Below are positions 27,294-37,286 of a stretch of DNA of 64,000 bases, piece after piece. The stretch is from Bacteroidota bacterium (GTDB lineage: Bacteria > Bacteroidota > Bacteroidia > J057 > JADKCL01). Numbering within the stretch: the first letter of the stretch is position 1; each line of letters begins with the position of its first letter. Made by a program: the position numbers and the translations under genes. A model generated the notes under the pieces. The model was given only the letters and a program-made list of their open reading frames with translations, ran no database searches and was not told the origin of the DNA. The DNA lies in the NCBI GenBank assembly GCA_016718825.1, contig JADKCL010000008.1:209305-273304 (forward strand). The letters are read 5' to 3'.

Positions 27294-28718
27294 TTAGCCC
27301 GTTTTGAGTACCAATTGGATCCATTGGTCGATTTCCGTGACGATTTTGTAGTTGAAGCGCTTGTTGTAATAATCGCGGTACTCGGGCTTGTTGCGCAATT
27401 CAAGACCCTTGGCCATGGAGCCGACCTCGATCATGCCATGGTCAGTTCCGGGGATCATCACAAATTTTCCCTTTCCAGGATGGTAATGATTGACGATTCG
27501 GGCGATTTCTTCCATCGAAAAGGCGTCAAAGACTTCAAAATCGGCTTCGCCAAACATGCTCAAGACATGTGCATCCGTTTTTGCCCAAGCATCGGTAAGC
27601 GTATGCCGCGAGATTTCCTGCCAATATTCCGCCCGTCGGAAAAGGATGTTGCCGGCAGCATCCAAGGCAAAGTCGCGCTCCAACAAGGCCTTCCATTGCG
27701 GATTCTGGATGATTTCGTTGAGGGGCTTGTACAAAACGTAGTGCTCATAAAATAGACGGATATAGGCTTGCATGTCCCCTTCGAAGGCAATGTAATCCTC
27801 CTCCGAACGCGGCTCCTGAAACCGCAGCATCATCAGGATGTATTCGTACCAAGTCTGAAAAACAGTTCCGTAAACCGCGATTCCCTTGGGGTGGTAATTG
27901 CCTTTTGTCGCCAAAAGTGGAGCCTGCACCCCTCCCATGGAATGACCGACAAGGAAAATGCGGTTTTCTGCGGCCCAGGGGTAGGAAAGAAGCTTCTTGT
28001 AACCCGCTTCGAATGCACTCAATTCCTTCTCAAATCCCGTCACTTCGCAGTTGCAAGGGCTTGGACCATCGCCCATTCCAGGTTTTTCCACGCGGTAAAT
28101 GATGTTTCCCAAGGTTGCAAGGCTGTCAAACAACTTGCGATAGGGGCCGTTGGGGTTCATGTTGTCGATGGAAAAACAATTGTAGCCGGGAATGAAATAG
28201 ATAATCGGATGCGGCCCCGCGGACTTTGGCGTCATCGTAATCGTACGCAACCATCCGTCCTCAAAAGCCGCTTCATCGTAGAGAATGTCATATTTTGCAT
28301 TGCTTTGCTCCCGCGCAGCTCCCTTGATTTGTCCCTTCAGCTCCAATTCCTTCGATTTTTTGCCTGCGCTACGCCAAACTTTGATCGAAACCGGATCCCC
28401 TTCAAATTTTTGCATCAAAAGTTGGCGCAGACCGTCCCAATCGGGGACGGCCTTGCCATCGAATTGCATGAGTACATCATTGGGAAGTGCGCCAATCGCT
28501 TCCATGGTGCCGCCCGGAACGACGGCTGCGACCAACACACCTTGTTTTTGGCCGGAGGCAATCGCAAGCGAATCTGGAATCGGCGCGGGCTGCATGCCCA
28601 TGAAACATTTTCGGCGCAGGTGGACCGGTTGCTGCGCAAAAAGGTTACTCCAACCCACAAACAAAACGGTGGTCAGAATAATCCAAGCAAAAAAATGCGG
28701 TGGTCGAATTCCTTTCAT
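27294..28718 (-). CDS. Secreted alpha/beta hydrolase with N-terminal PDZ domain
   Basis: 474 residues. Signal peptide ends near LFAQQ. A PDZ domain (about 40-125) shows LVAAVVPGGTMEAIGALPNDVLMQFDGK. The hydrolase domain follows (about 160-474) with Ser260 in GHSMGG, candidate acid Asp393 in FGEAD and His427 in GTDHGM. The family (S33-type peptidases/esterases) hydrolyses esters or peptides in the periplasm or outside the cell; the PDZ domain probably tunes substrate access. Single gene. Confidence 0.78.
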   Translation of the reverse strand: MKGIRPPHFFAWIILTTVLFVGWSNLFAQQPVHLRRKCFMGMQPAPIPDSLAIASGQKQGVLVAAVVPGGTMEAIGALPNDVLMQFDGKAVPDWDGLRQLLMQKFEGDPVSIKVWRSAGKKSKELELKGQIKGAAREQSNAKYDILYDEAAFEDGWLRTITMTPKSAGPHPIIYFIPGYNCFSIDNMNPNGPYRKLFDSLATLGNIIYRVEKPGMGDGPSPCNCEVTGFEKELSAFEAGYKKLLSYPWAAENRIFLVGHSMGGVQAPLLATKGNYHPKGIAVYGTVFQTWYEYILMMLRFQEPRSEEDYIAFEGDMQAYIRLFYEHYVLYKPLNEIIQNPQWKALLERDFALDAAGNILFRRAEYWQEISRHTLTDAWAKTDAHVLSMFGEADFEVFDAFSMEEIARIVNHYHPGKGKFVMIPGTDHGMIEVGSMAKGLELRNKPEYRDYYNKRFNYKIVTEIDQWIQLVLKTG

Positions 28719-29060
28719 TTCCTAAAATTCGGCGTTTCAATCTGCCAAAAGGGGGAAAATCTTGGGAAAAGTGAAAAGTGAAAAGCAAAAAGTGAAATGA
28801 AGGTTGACGATGGGGGGCGACACGACGAGATTCGATGGGGGGATTCGCGTGGTCATAGGCTTCGAATGCATTTTGGGGTAATCTTTATTTCCAGGATGGT
28901 TTTCCTGCAAGGGAATCCCAATTGCGCTTCCGATGTTGGGACTGTGCTAAATTCACGTCAGCGATACGTTTCAGTGTTCATTAGTCATGCTGAATTCATT
29001 ACGGTCAAAGTTCATTTGTCCGTTCCTTTGTAGCGGAGAAGAATCACCTCGCGTTTGGCA
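28719..29060. other. Intergenic region with A-rich short repeat
   Basis: 340 bp between divergent genes. An A-rich minisatellite of the unit GTGAAAA/GCAAAAA lies at 28771-28797. A similar GTGAAAAGTAAAAA string occurs at 59229. No RNA gene, terminator or convincing ORF seen; it should hold the promoters of the divergent hydrolase and SGNH genes. Confidence 0.4.
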
Positions 29061-30794
29061 ATGGATCCCCGGCTCAGGGCAAAATCGGATTTGTATGTAT
29101 TTGGCGGCTATGTGCTCCTGGGACTAGTCGCCTTGGTCAATCCGTTGACACTGTCATGGTACCAAAATTGGGGATATTTACCACCAGTCCCCGCACATCA
29201 CTTGTATGCCAACGACATACAATACCTGTTGCCAGCCTTGCTTGACATTTTGGCCTTGGTCAACGGTGGCATCATGGTTTTTGGGCAGCGTAGGTTGAGG
29301 TATTACCTGAACGACAGTTTTCCCTTCAACCTCTTTTTGTTCTCCATCTTGTTGGCGATCATGTTTTCATTGAACGTGATTCACCCCGGCAAGTACAATC
29401 TCCTTCGAATCGGCTTTTTGGTTTTGCTGGCCTTCTTCCTGACAAATACCTTGTACCAAGCCGTCGTAAAAAAGCGGGATACCGACGAAATTCATCCGTT
29501 TTACAGGAACTTGGCGGTGGCCATCTATGGGGTCTGCCTGGTTTTGTTGCTCTTTGAAGGTGTGTTCATGTTTCACAAATCCACCCACCGTTTCAATGGA
29601 ACGTTGGGTTCGCGGGCATGGTTTCTGAAAAACTGGCAATTGAATACCGAGGGTTACCGGGACTCCGAATACGATTCTACAGCATTGGCAGGAAAGCGCA
29701 AGGTGCTGGTGATCGGTGACTCTTTTGTTGCAGGGCATGGCGTCAAAGATCCGAAGGATCGCTTTTCCAATCTATTGGGATCCAAGCTTCCCGCCGAATT
29801 TTACCACGTCTTCAATCTGGGTGTGGGTGGCTCCGATACGCGCGACGAAAACAAGCGCTTGCGCGCATTCCCCTACAAACCCGACTTGCTTGTCTTTTCT
29901 TGGTATCCCAACGACATTGAGCTCGACGGCGAATTGGCGGGATTGATCCTGCAACATGCGCGCAGCTACCACGACATCTGGGGACCGACGCGGTATTTCG
30001 TCCGGAGGTCATTTCTTTGGAATTATATTTATTGGCGATTCCCGCATCCCGACGAACTGAGCGACTATTTTGGCTATATCAAGCAGTGTTTTGCCTACTT
30101 GAAGGTGCGCACGATGCACCTCCGCGAAATCGACAAACTGATCGCCTACGGGGATTCCTTGCAGGTGCCGATGGCGGCGGTCGTTTTTCCTTTTTTGGAG
30201 AATGCCGAAGGAAGCGCTTTTGCCACGGACATCATCGAGCAACGGTTTCGCAAACACGGCGTACCAGTTGTGGGCGTCAGGCAAATGATCTTGGGAAAGC
30301 CGGCCATCGACTACATTGTCAATCAAAACGATCCGCATCCGAATGAAAAGTTGCACGCAATGGTCGCCGATTCATTGTTCCAGATTTTCTCCCGCCAAGG
30401 CGTGATCGTCAACGAACCGCTGAGCGCAACCCGCCCCGATCCTACTCCAGCGCCCACGTCTGTCGAAATTGAAAAGCCCGAAAAGCTACCCGCCCCGGTG
30501 AAGCCTGAAAAGAAAGCGGATTCGGTCACGAAAAAAGCGCCCGCAAAGAAACAGCCTGCGAAAAAGCCATCGCAAACCATGAAGCCCAAGAAACAAATTC
30601 CGGAAAAAGAAAAGCCGATCACCGAACCTACGGTAAAGGAAACCCCGGTCAAGGAATCGACGCCTTCCACAGAACCCGCCCAAAAGCCGGTCGAGCAGCC
30701 GACTTCTGTGAAACCCAAGCCGAAGTCGACCTCAAAGCCCAAGCCGAAGGTGGATCCCAATTGGCAGGGATCGCATCCTTTGAAGGAAAATTAA
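29061..30794 (+). CDS. Membrane-anchored SGNH/GDSL-type hydrolase with Lys/Pro-rich tail
   Basis: 577 residues from the ATG at 29061; a TTG lies two codons upstream. Four to five N-terminal membrane helices (about 10-180) precede an SGNH domain with KVLVIGDSFVAGHGV (block I serine), FNLGVGGSDTRDE (block II glycine), FSWYPNDIEL (block III asparagine) and DPHPNEKLH (block V Asp/His). This architecture is used by cell-envelope polysaccharide or lipid acyltransferases and esterases. The last 115 residues are a Lys/Pro-rich tail with PAKK, KPKPK and TVKETPVKE repeats, probably binding nucleic acid, wall polymer or another anionic surface. Confidence 0.78.
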   Translation: MDPRLRAKSDLYVFGGYVLLGLVALVNPLTLSWYQNWGYLPPVPAHHLYANDIQYLLPALLDILALVNGGIMVFGQRRLRYYLNDSFPFNLFLFSILLAIMFSLNVIHPGKYNLLRIGFLVLLAFFLTNTLYQAVVKKRDTDEIHPFYRNLAVAIYGVCLVLLLFEGVFMFHKSTHRFNGTLGSRAWFLKNWQLNTEGYRDSEYDSTALAGKRKVLVIGDSFVAGHGVKDPKDRFSNLLGSKLPAEFYHVFNLGVGGSDTRDENKRLRAFPYKPDLLVFSWYPNDIELDGELAGLILQHARSYHDIWGPTRYFVRRSFLWNYIYWRFPHPDELSDYFGYIKQCFAYLKVRTMHLREIDKLIAYGDSLQVPMAAVVFPFLENAEGSAFATDIIEQRFRKHGVPVVGVRQMILGKPAIDYIVNQNDPHPNEKLHAMVADSLFQIFSRQGVIVNEPLSATRPDPTPAPTSVEIEKPEKLPAPVKPEKKADSVTKKAPAKKQPAKKPSQTMKPKKQIPEKEKPITEPTVKETPVKESTPSTEPAQKPVEQPTSVKPKPKSTSKPKPKVDPNWQGSHPLKEN

Positions 30795-30801
30795 ACCATT
30801 T

Positions 30802-32352
30802 TCAGGCCTTTTCCACCAGGATTTCGCGGTCAATCGCGCCTGCAAGCAATTCCACCTCCGCTTGCGCGTTGTCGATTTCGTGGCTGATGTCTTCGCTCGA
30901 AACCAGCATAATCCGCACGATTCTTGCCTCGATCACAACTTTGATGCTCTCCACCGAGTTGCGGTGTCCGCGGTCCAATTGATCGGCGATGCGCAAAATC
31001 CCAGCCAAAACCCTGACAAGCAGACGTTGTCGTTGCTCCAAGACCTTGAAATGGAAATGGTCGCGGGTCGGCAGGCTCTTGCGGTGATAACGCACGATAT
31101 TTCCCAAAATGATGATCTCATCATGGGAAAAACCGGAAATATTGCTGTTCATCACCAGGTATTGGCCGTGTTTGTGATGGCCTGAGCGGTTCACAAATTG
31201 CCCGATGTCGTGCAGCATCGCAGCGTAGCGCAACAATTCGCGCTCCAAAGTTCCAAACGGATGCAGCGGTTTGAGCTGATCATAGATGCTCTGTGCCAAT
31301 TCGCTGACTTTGAGCACGTGGGTCTTTTTGTAATCGTATTTTTCGCAGAGGTTGCGGATGGCTTTGGCGCGCAAGTTCCGCGTTGCATTGCCCATAAGCC
31401 GGTGCACACGCTCCTTCTGATCCTCGATATAGCGGTACAGAATGCCTTCCTTGAGCGCGTAGGTGGAAACCATCATTTCCTTGCAGCCGATTTCTTCGAG
31501 CAAAACCTCAATCAAAAGGCTGCCCATGTTGATCATTTCAGCCCGCAAGGGATCCATACCCGGAATGGCTTCACGCTCCAATTGCGTCGAATGAATCAGC
31601 AATTTGTTCAGCTCCCTGAAATCCTTGCCTGAGTAGCGGTAGCTGTTCAGGTTTTCCGAACTGAGGAAGTCTTTTTTGCGTTGCGCGATCATCGCGCTGA
31701 TGGTTTCATACGTTCCCGAGGCGCCGACCACGAGTTTGATGTCAAACTCTTTGAGCTCGGTGAGCAAACCGGCCATCGTTTGATAAAGGTACTCGCGGAT
31801 GGCGCGAATCTCGGCGGGTTTCATCGGATCGGAAGGCTGAAACCTGCCAAGCAGGCGCGCCGCGCCGATGTCTAAACTGCGCAGCAACAACGGCTTGCTG
31901 TCTCTGGCAACGATAAATTCGACGCTGCCACCGCCGATGTCCAGCACAAGCACGTCCTGATCGGGGGGCATCTGAACGCCGTTGCGTACGCCTTCAAAAA
32001 TCAGTGAGGCTTCTTCATTGCCGTTGATCACCTTCACGTCCATGCCCGTCTCGGATTTGACAGCGGCAACGAAGCTCTTGCCATTGCTCGCCGAGCGAAT
32101 GGCAGACGTGGCAATGGCACGTACTTCGGTAATTTGGCGCAGTGAAATGATCTGTTGCAACCTTCTAATCGCTTGCAAGCCCCTTTCATAGGCTGCATCC
32201 GAGATGCGTCCAGAATCTAGACCGTGCTCGCCCAGTTCGACGGGTTCCTTGAATTTTTCCAGGACTTTGAATTCCTCACGCTCGTCGATCTCCGCAATCA
32301 AGAGGTGAAATGTGTTTGTTCCCAGATCAATAATGGCCAATGATTCCGACAT
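30802..32352 (-). CDS. Ppx/GppA-family exopolyphosphatase with C-terminal HD domain
   Basis: 516 residues, within the range of long Ppx/GppA proteins. The actin-like ATPase fold shows IIDLGTNTFHLLIAEI near the start and VLDIGGGSVEFIV (phosphate-2 loop). ATSAIRSASNG is the second family marker. A C-terminal HD-type region contains MLHDIGQFVNRSGHHKH. It hydrolyses polyphosphate or pppGpp in the cytoplasm; the two activities cannot be separated by sequence here. Convergent with the SGNH gene, with 7 bp between stops. Confidence 0.88.
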   Translation of the reverse strand: MSESLAIIDLGTNTFHLLIAEIDEREEFKVLEKFKEPVELGEHGLDSGRISDAAYERGLQAIRRLQQIISLRQITEVRAIATSAIRSASNGKSFVAAVKSETGMDVKVINGNEEASLIFEGVRNGVQMPPDQDVLVLDIGGGSVEFIVARDSKPLLLRSLDIGAARLLGRFQPSDPMKPAEIRAIREYLYQTMAGLLTELKEFDIKLVVGASGTYETISAMIAQRKKDFLSSENLNSYRYSGKDFRELNKLLIHSTQLEREAIPGMDPLRAEMINMGSLLIEVLLEEIGCKEMMVSTYALKEGILYRYIEDQKERVHRLMGNATRNLRAKAIRNLCEKYDYKKTHVLKVSELAQSIYDQLKPLHPFGTLERELLRYAAMLHDIGQFVNRSGHHKHGQYLVMNSNISGFSHDEIIILGNIVRYHRKSLPTRDHFHFKVLEQRQRLLVRVLAGILRIADQLDRGHRNSVESIKVVIEARIVRIMLVSSEDISHEIDNAQAEVELLAGAIDREILVEKA

Positions 32353-32473
32353 ATCTCCGCACAGCTTTACGCTTGCTAGTTACTGCCTTTCGGGTTGCCT
32401 GAGAACCGCATTTTTCCACAAATCTTCGCCGGTCGTCGCAAAATTGACTACGGTAAAACCACCTTGCAATGGT

Positions 32474-33217
32474 TCACATCAGCTTGGCGATTTGATTGCG
32501 GAGTTTGCCTCCCTTTTTTGCCGTGGCATTGCGTGTCGATTGGCAGGCACGCTGCACCAAGACCATTGCTTCTGGCAAATCCTTCACTTCATTGGGAAAA
32601 CTACCCAGCATTTCCACGACTTTTCCAATCGCAATTTCCCTGCATTCGGTGCTGTCAAAGTCATCTTCCGGCACAGCAAGCAACTCGGAAAGGATCAGGC
32701 TTTTTAGCGCGGGCTTCTCCTTCGCGATTTGTCCGAGCGCCTCAATGGCGTGGGCGGTCGTGATCAAATGGCCGCTATGCAGGAAGGAAAGCAATCTTGG
32801 AAGCTCCGATTCGACCTTGCCAAATCGATCGACCCGTGCGAGACGCCCCATCAGATCGATGGCTGTCCACTGCAAAATCTGGTTTTCGCCTTCCAACATT
32901 TGATGCCATCGTGAAAAATGCGGATACAGGAACTCTGGCGATCGCAGTGCAATCTGCAAAAGTTGCTTAGCAAAGCCGTATTTCACCTTCGGGCTTAAGG
33001 CATCAAGCTTTCCCAAATCAAAGTCGGTGGAATTTTCGGCGGAATTGGGTGGCGTTGGAATCGTCAAATTCCTGCGGTGAAGTTCGGCAATCAGCTTTGC
33101 GGGAATCTCGCGACAGCCACATACCCCCGCATGCTCTAAATGCCAATGAATGCGCTGTTCCAGCGTTGGGTTTTCGGGCATCGGGTGGCTGCGATGCCAT
33201 GTGACGTTGAGTTTCAT
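32474..33217 (-). CDS. Hypothetical HEAT-like helical protein
   Basis: 247 residues from the ATG at 33217 (MKLNVTWHRSHPM). The first 60 residues contain LEQRIHWHLEHAGVCGCREI. The rest is a run of short amphipathic helices (QILQWTAIDLMGRLARV, HLITTAHAIEALGQIAKE, ESELPRLLSFLHSG) typical of HEAT/ARM repeats. No signal peptide, so cytoplasmic. Probably a protein-protein interaction scaffold; partner unknown. It lies 121 bp upstream of ppx on the same strand. Confidence 0.55.
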   Translation of the reverse strand: MKLNVTWHRSHPMPENPTLEQRIHWHLEHAGVCGCREIPAKLIAELHRRNLTIPTPPNSAENSTDFDLGKLDALSPKVKYGFAKQLLQIALRSPEFLYPHFSRWHQMLEGENQILQWTAIDLMGRLARVDRFGKVESELPRLLSFLHSGHLITTAHAIEALGQIAKEKPALKSLILSELLAVPEDDFDSTECREIAIGKVVEMLGSFPNEVKDLPEAMVLVQRACQSTRNATAKKGGKLRNQIAKLM

Positions 33218-33454
33218 AGGCAATCCTTCGTAGGTCAAAGGTCAATACCGCTGCCTACGAAAGCATTGACTTGGATCAACTTGTGAACTGATTTTGCAAG
33301 GGTTCCAGGTATGTCTGCGGTTGAATGCAAACTTTGATGGCTGGAAATCAAGGATTAATAGATCGGAATGGTACAAGCATAAAACTTTTCAAGTTGCTTG
33401 GAGTTCGCATAGGCGAATGCGGCGTCGGAATTTTCCGCGCGCCAACCATGATCT

Positions 33455-35740
33455 GTGCAATTGTTCTTCAAATACCGGATGACGCTTTTGGTGGCCCTTT
33501 TGGGGCTCACAGCGTTCTTCCTGTTTTCACTCCGGGATTTCAAAGTCGAATTCAGTTTTGATTCCTTCCGACCCAAGGATGCGCCGGAATTGACCTTTTT
33601 TGAGCAGTATTCCGACTCGTTTCCCAACCATGAGAATACGATTTTGGTAGCCTTCGCAGGCCCAAACGGCAATGTTTGGAACCTTGGTTTTCTGCGGCAG
33701 GTCGATTCCGTTTTTGAGCAGATGCGCGGTCTTGCCAATGTCGATACGGTCGTTTCGCCCACGCGACTGCAACGGTACGAACGATCCGGCATGGGTGTGC
33801 GGTCACTTCCATTGTTGAACCTTGATTCGGTAGGTGGGATGGAAGCGGGCAAGCAGCGTGTCCAATCGGATGCATTGTTGGGTTCCGTGTTTTTCTCGGA
33901 AGACGGCCAATACATCAGCGGAACACTCCAAGTCGATCCGACAATTTTGGACGCCCCTGCACGCGACACACTCAGCCACGCCTTGCGCAAGGTTGTCGCC
34001 GCATCCGGTCTTACACATGTCATCTCGGGCGTACCTTATATACGCACCCAATATGTGGAGATGATCAGCTCCGAATTGGCCTTCTTTCTTTCGATTTCCA
34101 TCTTCCTTGCCATCGTTGTCATGTTTTGGCTGTTCCGGAGTTGGTGGGGCGTCTTGCTCCCGCTTGTCGGCGTGGGCATTTCCATGGCGTGGACCTTTGG
34201 TTTGATGGCCGCGACTGGAAGACCGCTTGACATCATCGGCGAATTGTTGCCCACGGTGCTGTTTGTCTGCGGGGTGAGCGACATCATCCACTTGGTGACC
34301 CGCTATCAGCAAGATCTGCAAACAGGTTTGAATGCCAAGGACGCGATGCAAATAACCCTCAGGGAAATTGGCGGCGCCCTGTTGCTCACCTGCATCACCA
34401 CCGCCATCGGATTTGTGACGCTATACACGTCACCTTTGCCGCCGATTCGGGCATTTGGACTGTATGCTGCCGCCGGTGTTGTTTTTGCATGGATCGCGGT
34501 GCTCGTATTCATCCCGATTGTCCTGTTGCGCATCGATCCCGAAAAGGTGCGTTCAAGCAAAGGAACCTCCAACAATCCTTGGTGGGGCCGCCAAATGAAC
34601 CGGATTTTTCATTGGGTGAAACGCTGGGGCAACTGGATCATGGCGACTTCCGTGGTGATTTGCGCGGTTTCCGTGTATGGCATGTCGCTGATTTCCTACG
34701 ACAGCTACCTGCTCGACGATGTCTCTCCCAGCGATCCGACCCGCGCCAACATGCAGTTTTTTGAGGATCACTTCTACGGTGCACGGTCCTTCGAAATGGC
34801 CATTCTCCCCAAAAACGGCAAACTTGTCACCGACCTCGACATCCTCCAAGACATCGATACGATTCAGGATTTTCTGGATACACAAACGCGCATCAGTCCG
34901 TTTTTCTCGACGGTCAACTATCTGAAAGGTGCCAATCAGCTGTACCGCGGCGGCAACGAACGATTTTTCAAGCTGCCCTCCTCTGAAGAAAAGGTGGAAG
35001 AATTGCTGGCCTTCGGGTACGTGGGCGGTGCGAAGGAAGTTTTGGAAATGACCATGACGCCCAGTCGTCAAATGGGCCGTCTCAGTGCAAAAATCGGCGA
35101 TATCGGCAGTTATCGATTCGATTCCATCCGTCAGAACCTGAATACATTCGTCCAGAAAAACTGCCACCCTGAAAATTTCGATTACCACCTCACGGGCCTC
35201 GCGGTGATCAACGAAGCCAATGCCGACGTGCTCCGCGACGGTTTGTTTCTGGACTTGGTGATGGCTGTGGTGATGATCGCGATTTTGATGGGCATCATGT
35301 TCCGCGACTGGAAAATGGCACTTGTGGCGATGATTCCCAACATTTTGCCACTGTTGGTCACGGCCGGCATGATGGGTTTTTCAGGCATCACCTTGCGGCC
35401 ATCAACTTCGATTGTGTTTTTGGTGGCCTTCGGCATCGCCACCGACGATACGATCCACTTCATGTCGCGGTTCAGGCATGAGCTGCGCATCGGCCGCGAC
35501 CTCGAAACAGGCCTGCACAATGCGATGATGGGCACTGGCAAAGCCATGATCATCGCCGGTTTGATTTTGCTTTCGGGCTTTGGAAGCTTGATGACCTCAG
35601 ACTTTGGAGGCACATTTGTGATTGGCCTGTTTACCACGGTGACCTTGCTTGTTGCATTGCCGGCCGACCTGTTGCTGTTGCCTGCTTTGATCCGTTTGAC
35701 GGGAATCGGTAAACTAGCAGCAGATCCGACAAGGCGGTAG
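33455..35740 (+). CDS. MMPL/RND-family exporter
   Basis: 761 residues. About 12 membrane helices in two halves, each preceded by a large soluble loop, with RND/MMPL signatures VVMFWLFRSWWGVLLP, CGVSDIIHLVTRY and the mirror VVMIAILMGIMFRDWKM, FGIATDDTIHFMSRF. The acidic Asp pairs in SDIIH and TDDTIH are the proton-relay positions of this superfamily. By family it exports lipids or hydrophobic compounds with the proton gradient. Start is GTG 33455, directly after an in-frame TGA; ATG 33479 is the alternative. No partner adaptor or outer-membrane factor is adjacent, as usual for MMPL/hopanoid-type members. Confidence 0.88.
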   Translation: MQLFFKYRMTLLVALLGLTAFFLFSLRDFKVEFSFDSFRPKDAPELTFFEQYSDSFPNHENTILVAFAGPNGNVWNLGFLRQVDSVFEQMRGLANVDTVVSPTRLQRYERSGMGVRSLPLLNLDSVGGMEAGKQRVQSDALLGSVFFSEDGQYISGTLQVDPTILDAPARDTLSHALRKVVAASGLTHVISGVPYIRTQYVEMISSELAFFLSISIFLAIVVMFWLFRSWWGVLLPLVGVGISMAWTFGLMAATGRPLDIIGELLPTVLFVCGVSDIIHLVTRYQQDLQTGLNAKDAMQITLREIGGALLLTCITTAIGFVTLYTSPLPPIRAFGLYAAAGVVFAWIAVLVFIPIVLLRIDPEKVRSSKGTSNNPWWGRQMNRIFHWVKRWGNWIMATSVVICAVSVYGMSLISYDSYLLDDVSPSDPTRANMQFFEDHFYGARSFEMAILPKNGKLVTDLDILQDIDTIQDFLDTQTRISPFFSTVNYLKGANQLYRGGNERFFKLPSSEEKVEELLAFGYVGGAKEVLEMTMTPSRQMGRLSAKIGDIGSYRFDSIRQNLNTFVQKNCHPENFDYHLTGLAVINEANADVLRDGLFLDLVMAVVMIAILMGIMFRDWKMALVAMIPNILPLLVTAGMMGFSGITLRPSTSIVFLVAFGIATDDTIHFMSRFRHELRIGRDLETGLHNAMMGTGKAMIIAGLILLSGFGSLMTSDFGGTFVIGLFTTVTLLVALPADLLLLPALIRLTGIGKLAADPTRR

Positions 35741-35858
35741 CCAATGGCTAGATTTGAGGCAAGCAAAAGCTTGGCTTTTTCGTAGTTTTTTGATAACGGC
35801 ACATTCCTTAAATTGCGCCGCATTTTACCAAAGACACAAGGCGTTAAACGCAAAAAAT

Positions 35859-37128
35859 ATGGCAGAAATCCTCGAAATGCCCAAGCTGAGCGACACGATG
35901 ACAGATGGCGTCGTTGCTGCTTGGCACAAAAAGGTCGGAGAAAAGGTCAATGCAGGCGAATTGCTTGCTGAAATCGAGACCGACAAGGCGACCATGGAAT
36001 TGGATTCCTTCTACACCGGCACCCTGTTGTGGATTGCTGTGGAAGCCCAAGGATCCGTCACGGTCGGAAAACTGTTGGCAATCATCGGCAAGGAAGGCGA
36101 CGATGTCAAAGCGATTCTGGCGGACTACGAAGCCAAAAAAGGCGGCGGAAAACCCAGTGTGAGTGCGAGTGTGAGTGAGGAGAAGAAGGCAGCGCCGGTT
36201 GCGGAAGCTCCGCAAACTCCTGCGGTTGCCCAGGCCGAAGCCCAGCATGCTGAATCCGACGATGACCGCGTCAAGGCATCGCCGCTGGCAAAGAGCATGG
36301 CCAAGTCGCGTGGCATCGACATCAACAGAGTTCAAGGCTCGGGTCCGGAAGGCCGCGTCGTGAAAAAAGACGTCGAAAACTACAAGGAATCCGCAGCAAC
36401 CGCCAAAGGCTCGGGCATCCCGGCGATGGGCCTGCCAACCGGCAAGGAGGGCTTCACCGAAGTGCCGCTCAGCCAAATGCGCAAAACCATCGCCCGCCGA
36501 TTGGTCGAAAGCAAAAATACCGCGCCTCACTTTTACCTCACGATGGAGATCGACATGGACAATGTCTGGTCTGCCCGTGCAGCCATCAATGAGTCGGCCC
36601 CGGTGAAGGTCTCCTTCAACGACATCGTGATCAAAGCCGTGGCCATGGCCTTGCGTCAGCACCCAGGCGTGAATGCGAGCTGGCGCGGAGAATCCATCCG
36701 CTACAACCAACACATCCATATCGGCATGGCCGTGGCGGTGCCCGATGGCTTGATCGTGCCGGTGATCCGCTTTGCCGACAACCTCGGCTTTTCGCAAATC
36801 GCAGGCGAAGCCAAAGCGCCTCGCCGAAATGGCCCGCGACAAAAAATTGCAGCCCAGCGATTGGGAAGGCAATACCTTCACGATCAGCAACCTCGGCATG
36901 TTTGGCATCGAGGAATTCACCGCGATCGTCAATCCACCAGATGCATGCATCTTGGCCGTCGGCGCGATCCGCGACGTACCCGTGGTCAAAAACGGCGCCG
37001 TGGTGCCTGGCAAAACAATGAAAGTGACCCTGAGCTGCGACCACCGCGTGGTCGACGGCGCGGTCGGTTCAGCTTTCTTGAAAACACTGAAAGAATACCT
37101 CGAGCAGCCCATGCGGATGCTGATTTGA
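35859..37128 (+). CDS. Dihydrolipoamide acyltransferase (E2) of a 2-oxoacid dehydrogenase, one frameshift
   Basis: About 422 residues after repair of one frameshift. One lipoyl domain (1-80) with the attachment lysine in EIETDKATMELDSF; a Ser/Ala/Glu linker; an E1/E3-binding domain (KASPLAKSMAKSRGIDINRV); and a catalytic domain with FYLTMEIDMDNV and the active-site CDHRVVDGAVG. The break is in AAA at 36813-36815: removing one A joins GEAK to RLAEMARDKK, and the second frame then runs to the stop at 37128. Probably pyruvate dehydrogenase E2 (pdhC-like), but branched-chain E2 is possible; no E1 or E3 gene is near. Start is the ATG at 35859 (MAEILEMPKL). Confidence 0.9.
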
Positions 37129-37146
37129 GGGATTGGGTTTTAATTG

Positions 37147-37184
37147 AAAAAAGGCACGAAGTTGAATGACTTCGTGCCTTTTTT
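37147..37184. terminator. Bidirectional Rho-independent terminator
   Basis: AAAAAA, then GGCACGAAGT (37153-37162), loop TGAATG, ACTTCGTGCC (37169-37178), then TTTTTT. Perfect 10-bp stem flanked by A6 and T6, so it serves both the E2 gene ending at 37128 and the peptidase gene ending at 37287. Confidence 0.9.
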
Positions 37185-37201
37185 GATTGGTCCGCTGCAA
37201 A

Positions 37202-37278
37202 AATTAGAAATGGAAATTAGAAATGAGAAATGAGAAATCCCCCCATCATTTCTAATTTCTAATTTCTCATTTCTAATT
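37202..37278. repeat. Low-complexity inverted repeat of AATTAGAAATGAGA units
   Basis: Left half has tandem AATTAGAAATGAGAAAT-like units; right half, after CCCCCCATC, has the reverse complement (ATTTCTAATTTCTCATTTC). The whole can fold into a long imperfect A/T hairpin. It sits between the bidirectional terminator and the peptidase stop codon. Similar A-rich spacers are common in Bacteroidota. Confidence 0.7.
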
Positions 37279-37286
37279 GCTAACCT

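Noticed and set aside
27768..28781. 337-codon plus-strand frame opposite the PDZ/hydrolase gene
   Set aside because: Antisense shadow; the minus-strand gene has signal peptide, PDZ and GHSMGG.
28719..29060. tRNA or small RNA in the 340-bp gap
   Set aside because: No cloverleaf, no TTCGA-type T-loop in context, no terminator hairpin.
35844..37112. 422-codon minus-strand frame opposite the E2 gene
   Set aside because: The plus strand encodes lipoyl, binding and catalytic domains; the minus frame is a shadow of high-GC codons.
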